Source of the DNA: Deltaproteobacteria bacterium RIFCSPLOWO2_12_FULL_60_19
GTDB taxonomy: Bacteria; Desulfobacterota; Binatia; UBA9968
Length of the DNA stretch: 64,000 nt
NCBI GenBank assembly: GCA_001798595.1
Contig: MGSS01000037.1
Location: 33,919 to 97,918, forward strand
Direction of reading: 5' to 3'
Shown: one piece after another, positions 60,171 through 64,000 of the stretch
How the letters are laid out: each line of letters starts with the position of its first letter
Position numbering within the stretch: the first letter of the stretch is position 1
Translations under genes and position numbers: made by a program
The notes under the pieces: model-generated
Told to the model about the DNA's origin: nothing
What the model saw: the letters and a program-made list of their open reading frames with translations, nothing else
Database searches by the model: none

Positions 60171-62219
60171 TCAGCTTTGCAAAAGCATTTTTAGTTCCTC
60201 CCACTCCGTAACCGGCGCGGAACAGGTGAAATTGTGGCAGACGTAGACGGTCGGCTTGCCGTCTCTTTGGGTTTTGCCTTGGAGAAGCGGCGATAGCTTC
60301 CCGGCGGGGGCGCCTGGCGCGACGATCTGGATCGTCTTGTTGGGCAGGTAGAGCGAATGAATCTTCCTTAGCAACTCTTGTTCGCCCGCGCCGTTTTTGT
60401 CTCCCACCAAGACGATCTCTCTGGGTTTCTCTAAATAAAAATCGAGCGCCGCGACCATGTGGGCAAAGCCGAAAGGCTGGGCTTCCATAGCGTCGTAGTA
60501 AAGCCGCAGGATTTTCTCCGCCCGCTTCAGAAAACCCTCCTCGCCGGTGTAGTGGTGGAGTCGCAGTAACAGCTGGGCGGCCGTGGAATTTCCCGACGGA
60601 ATGGAGCTGTCGAAGGCCGGTTTGGTGCGGCTGATCAACTTCTCGTGCGATTTTCCCGTGTAGAAAAAGCCGCCGTCGATATCGTCCCAGAACTCCCGGA
60701 TCATGATGCCCGCGAGCTCGATCGATCGTTCCAAGTTCGAGCGCTCCAGCGTCGCCTCATAGAGATCGAGCAGGCCCGTGGCTACGAAGGCGTAGTCGTC
60801 GAGGTAACCGGGAAGCATTGCCTTGCCGTCTTTGTAGGTGTGCAGAAGAAGGCCGTCTTTGAACATCCGCCTGAAGATAAAGTCCACGGTTTTCTCCGCA
60901 GCCCCAAGGCAATCCGGCGCCGCTAAAATTTTCCCGGCTTCCGCCAAGCCCGAAAGCATCAGGCCGTTCCAGGACGTAAGGACTTTCTCATCGCGGAACG
61001 GCTTCACCCGCTTTTCCCGCTCCACAAAGAGCCTGGCCTTAGCCTCGGCGATTAAGGTCTTAACCTGGGCCCCCTCCTTGCGGAAAAGCTTCGCCGCCTG
61101 CTCGACGGTCAAGGTTGGATGGAGAATGTTTTTCTCCTCGAAGTTGCCCAACTCGGTCACGTCGTAAACGCGGCAAAAAATCTCTCCGGCCTCCTCCCCT
61201 ACGATTCGCGTCACCTCATCCTCAGTCCAGACGAAGAATTTCCCCTCGTCTCCTTCGCTGTCGGCATCCTGGGTGGAATAGAAACCCCCCTCCGGACCCC
61301 GCATCTCGCGGAGCAGATAGGCAACTGTCTCCTCGACGGTCCTCTTGAACAACGCCGCCAGCGTGATGGTATACGCCTGGGCATAGACGCGGAGCAGTTG
61401 GGCGTTGTCGTAGAGCATTTTCTCGAAATGGGGCACCAGCCACTTTTCATCGACGGAATAGCGGTGAAAGCCGCCGCCCAGGTGATCGTAAATTCCCCCC
61501 TCGGCCATGCTGGTGAGCGTGTGCGCGACCATTTCGAGAAAACGCGGGCTTTTGGATTTGCGCCAGTGGCGCAGAAACAGCTCGTAAACTCCGACGTTTG
61601 GAAATTTGGGCGCCCGGCCCAGGCCGCCGTGGTCCGGGTCGTAAGCCTCCGTAAGCTTCTCGGCGCTCTGCGCGATGATGTCGGGAGAAAACGAACGGCG
61701 GCTCTCCTCGACGCTGCCGAGGCGTTTTAATACGCCGAGAATCTGCTCGACGCTCTTCTCCACCTCGTGCGGCCGCTCACGGTAGGCCTGAGCTACGGCT
61801 CTCAGCACTCTGGGAAAGCCCGGTGCGCCATAGCGGTCTTCCGGCGGGAAATAGGTGCCGCCGAAGAACGGCTTACCCTCCGGCGTCAGAAAAACGGTCA
61901 TCGGCCAGCCGCCGCGTCCCGTCAGCATCTGCACGGCGTTCATGTAGATATCGTCGAGATCGGGCCGCTCCTCGCGGTCCACTTTAATGCTGACGAAGTT
62001 TTCGTTCATCACTGCGGCGATCTCTTCGCTCTCGAACGACTCCTTCTCCATCACGTGGCACCAGTGACAGGCGGAGTAGCCGATACTCAAGAGAACAGGC
62101 TTGTTTTCGGATTTCGCCTTCCGAAAGGCCTCTGTACTCCAGGGGTGCCAATCGACCGGGTTGTGCGCGTGCTGCAGAAGGTACGGGCTGGTTTCGTGGA
62201 TCAGGCGGTTGGTATGCAC
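60171..62219 (-). CDS. Thioredoxin-domain protein, DUF255/YyaL (SSP411-like)
   Basis: [24 protein letters not shown]...[19 protein letters not shown]...[10 protein letters not shown]. Confidence 0.95.
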   Translation of the reverse strand: MHTNRLIHETSPYLLQHAHNPVDWHPWSTEAFRKAKSENKPVLLSIGYSACHWCHVMEKESFESEEIAAVMNENFVSIKVDREERPDLDDIYMNAVQMLTGRGGWPMTVFLTPEGKPFFGGTYFPPEDRYGAPGFPRVLRAVAQAYRERPHEVEKSVEQILGVLKRLGSVEESRRSFSPDIIAQSAEKLTEAYDPDHGGLGRAPKFPNVGVYELFLRHWRKSKSPRFLEMVAHTLTSMAEGGIYDHLGGGFHRYSVDEKWLVPHFEKMLYDNAQLLRVYAQAYTITLAALFKRTVEETVAYLLREMRGPEGGFYSTQDADSEGDEGKFFVWTEDEVTRIVGEEAGEIFCRVYDVTELGNFEEKNILHPTLTVEQAAKLFRKEGAQVKTLIAEAKARLFVEREKRVKPFRDEKVLTSWNGLMLSGLAEAGKILAAPDCLGAAEKTVDFIFRRMFKDGLLLHTYKDGKAMLPGYLDDYAFVATGLLDLYEATLERSNLERSIELAGIMIREFWDDIDGGFFYTGKSHEKLISRTKPAFDSSIPSGNSTAAQLLLRLHHYTGEEGFLKRAEKILRLYYDAMEAQPFGFAHMVAALDFYLEKPREIVLVGDKNGAGEQELLRKIHSLYLPNKTIQIVAPGAPAGKLSPLLQGKTQRDGKPTVYVCHNFTCSAPVTEWEELKMLLQS

Positions 62220-62290
62220 GTTTCGTTTAGTTTCTGGTAAAGTTGGGAGGGCAGCGGATTATCCCTCGCCCCCTTCGGCTTCGAAGTGAA

Positions 62291-62382
62291 CGCCGCCGGC
62301 CGTTCGAAGAGCCCGCGCATCCGATACCGACGGTGGGAATAAGCAGCGACCCATTGCGCGGGCTCGGAGAGCGGGTGGCGGC
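62291..62382. repeat. Dispersed hairpin repeat, family 4, copy 2 (reverse orientation)
   Basis: Reverse complement GCCGCCACCCGCTCTCCGAGCCCGCGCAATGGGTCGCTGCTTATTCCCACCGTCGGTATCGGATGCGCGGGCTCTTCGAACGGCCGGCGGC aligns with 36644-36736. Confidence 0.85.
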
Positions 62383-62397
62383 ATGCATTGTCGAGTT

Positions 62398-63390
62398 TTA
62401 TTTAGCGCCGAGCTGTTTAGCGAAGCCGCTGGTCTCGATCTCCTGGAGAAAAGAATTCTCTATAATCTCGTCCGGCTTTACCGCCTTCGCCTTCGGGTTG
62501 CTCTCGGCGATCGTGTCGAGCAGAAACTTCATTCCTTTGAGGTTCGTGTACGGGACCGTCGCCGTCTTCGGCGCGTAGTAATCGTAGGCGGATTGGATGA
62601 CGTCGGCATCCGTGACGCGCAGGTGCCGCTCCAGGACTTTCAGGCCAAAGGCTCTGTCGGTCTTGAAGCGGTGAATGCCTTCGACCAGGGCCTTCATGAA
62701 GCGGGCCATGAGATCGCGGTTTTTGTCGATGTAAGATTTGGTCGTGCCGATTCCGCTATGCTGATAGTCGAGGCCGATGGTGGAATAGTCGAGCAGGGAA
62801 CGGTAGCCCGATTTTTTTGCGAGATGAGCGAAAGCCTGTTCGAGCAACGTTCCTTGGATCGCTCCTTGCGCCACCGCGGCCAGTCGCTCCGCGTTGCCGC
62901 CGGTTTGCAGGATCGTCACATCCTTGCCCGGCTTGAGGCCGTTTTTCTCCAACCCCCAGCGGGCCAGAAAGTCGGCTGATCCGCCAAAGCGCGCGATGCC
63001 GATTCTTTTGCCTTTGAGATCCTCGAGTCGCGTGATCTCCTTGGAGACGATCAGCTCGTACGGAGCGAAGTTAACCATGCCGGCGACCATGACCGCATCT
63101 CTGCCCGCGAGGTGAACGTTGATCAGTCCGGACCCGGCGATGCTGATGAGGCCGACCTCGCCGGCGAGCATCGCGGAGAGCGCGGTGGAAGAGCCGGACA
63201 TGATGAGCGGCTTCACATCAAGCCCGTGTTTTTTGAAGTAGCCGCCGTCGACACCGGCCAAGACCGGCGCATTGGAAGGCGTGACCGAGACGAGGCCTAC
63301 GTAAACGGTCGGAATTTTCTGCGACCAGGCGGGCGCTGGAAAACAGGCGAGCAAAATCAGGGACGCGGCAATCGCGATGCTGTTTCGCAT
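62398..63390 (-). CDS. ABC transporter substrate-binding protein (NMT1-like)
   Basis: Signal peptide; VYVGLVSVTPSNAPVLAGVDGGYFKKHGLDVKPLIMSGSSTALSAMLAGEVGLISI. Confidence 0.88.
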   Translation of the reverse strand: MRNSIAIAASLILLACFPAPAWSQKIPTVYVGLVSVTPSNAPVLAGVDGGYFKKHGLDVKPLIMSGSSTALSAMLAGEVGLISIAGSGLINVHLAGRDAVMVAGMVNFAPYELIVSKEITRLEDLKGKRIGIARFGGSADFLARWGLEKNGLKPGKDVTILQTGGNAERLAAVAQGAIQGTLLEQAFAHLAKKSGYRSLLDYSTIGLDYQHSGIGTTKSYIDKNRDLMARFMKALVEGIHRFKTDRAFGLKVLERHLRVTDADVIQSAYDYYAPKTATVPYTNLKGMKFLLDTIAESNPKAKAVKPDEIIENSFLQEIETSGFAKQLGAK

Positions 63391-63433
63391 GACGGACCTC
63401 CAAGCGTGGGAGCGGTTAGTGGCACACGTAACC

Positions 63434-63637
63434 CTAGCGGAGCTTTAAATCGAACGCCACCGGCCCTTTCTCTCCCCGCCGCGTCTGGAACTGAACGGTG
63501 TCCCCTTCATTGATGCCGTCGAACTCGACGCGCGGGGCGAGACTGCCGCGGTGGAAGAACACATCGTCGCTGCCGTCGTCGGGAGTGATGAAGCCGAAGC
63601 CCTTCTCCCTGATGATCTTTTTTACCGTTCCGGTCAT
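63434..63637 (-). CDS. Cold-shock domain protein
   Basis: GTVKKIIREKGFGFITPDDGSDDVFFHRGSL (RNP1/RNP2-like). Confidence 0.93.
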   Translation of the reverse strand: MTGTVKKIIREKGFGFITPDDGSDDVFFHRGSLAPRVEFDGINEGDTVQFQTRRGEKGPVAFDLKLR

Positions 63638-63919
63638 AAGCCGCGCTTCCTCCTTGCTTTCCGAAGCTTAGCATCTCCTATCCCGTTTCGCCGGTCGCTG
63701 CAAGTTACGCTGTTTGTTAGGGCCACGTCAATCGGCGATAAGGTCCGGCCGTCCAAAGCCAACGCGGCCGCATTGTTTGACAAAATTCCGGCAAGTTGTT
63801 AGGGTCGGGGTTGCTCAAAATCTCAGCGGGCCTTTTCCAGGAAAGCGACGTGGGGAGTCCGCGGGAAGCTAAGATCTTCGATGCCTGCAAGTGTCGGCGT
63901 CAAAGTTAGGAGAAACGAT

Positions 63920-64000
63920 GTGAAGAGATCGATTGTTGCGGCAGCTTTTTCTGCCGCGTTGCTTACCGCCGTTTTGCCGGGGACGAGTTTCGGCCAAGAG
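63920..64000 (+). CDS. Start of a secreted protein (truncated by window end)
   Basis: VKRSIVAAAFSAALLTAVLPGTSFGQE signal-peptide-like start, GTG, preceded by AGGAGA. Confidence 0.55.
   Translation, partial: MKRSIVAAAFSAALLTAVLPGTSFGQE

Overview
GC-rich bacterial chromosomal window (no rRNA, tRNA or CRISPR recognised) carrying a rearranged origin/partition neighbourhood. Left to right: dnaK(partial)-dnaJ-lon-thiL, larB, archease, an HD phosphohydrolase, a sugar-type cluster (DegT aminotransferase, bicupin, SIS isomerase, FAD oxidoreductase, aldo/keto reductase), F0 genes (atpE, atpB, atpI, atpZ) and hemL on the minus strand, dnaA-dnaN with paired DnaA boxes, a CoA-ligase/aldehyde dehydrogenase/aldolase block, bactofilin plus the remaining atp genes, a bicupin-EutA-EamA-bicupin cassette, mnmE-mnmG-parA-parB with two parS sites, a Tct transporter with three tandem binding proteins, and many orphan periplasmic binding proteins. 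The most interesting unexplained signal is a set of dispersed intergenic hairpin repeats (at least four families). Several copies show compensatory stem substitutions. One ~85-bp AGATCTCAAAT-rich module sits inside the loops of two different hairpin families. Three different structured repeats fill the three gaps of the atpH-atpA, atpG-atpD and atpD-atpC junctions. The EutA-like reactivase flanked by two bicupin paralogs, with no EutBC in view, is the best candidate protein system.
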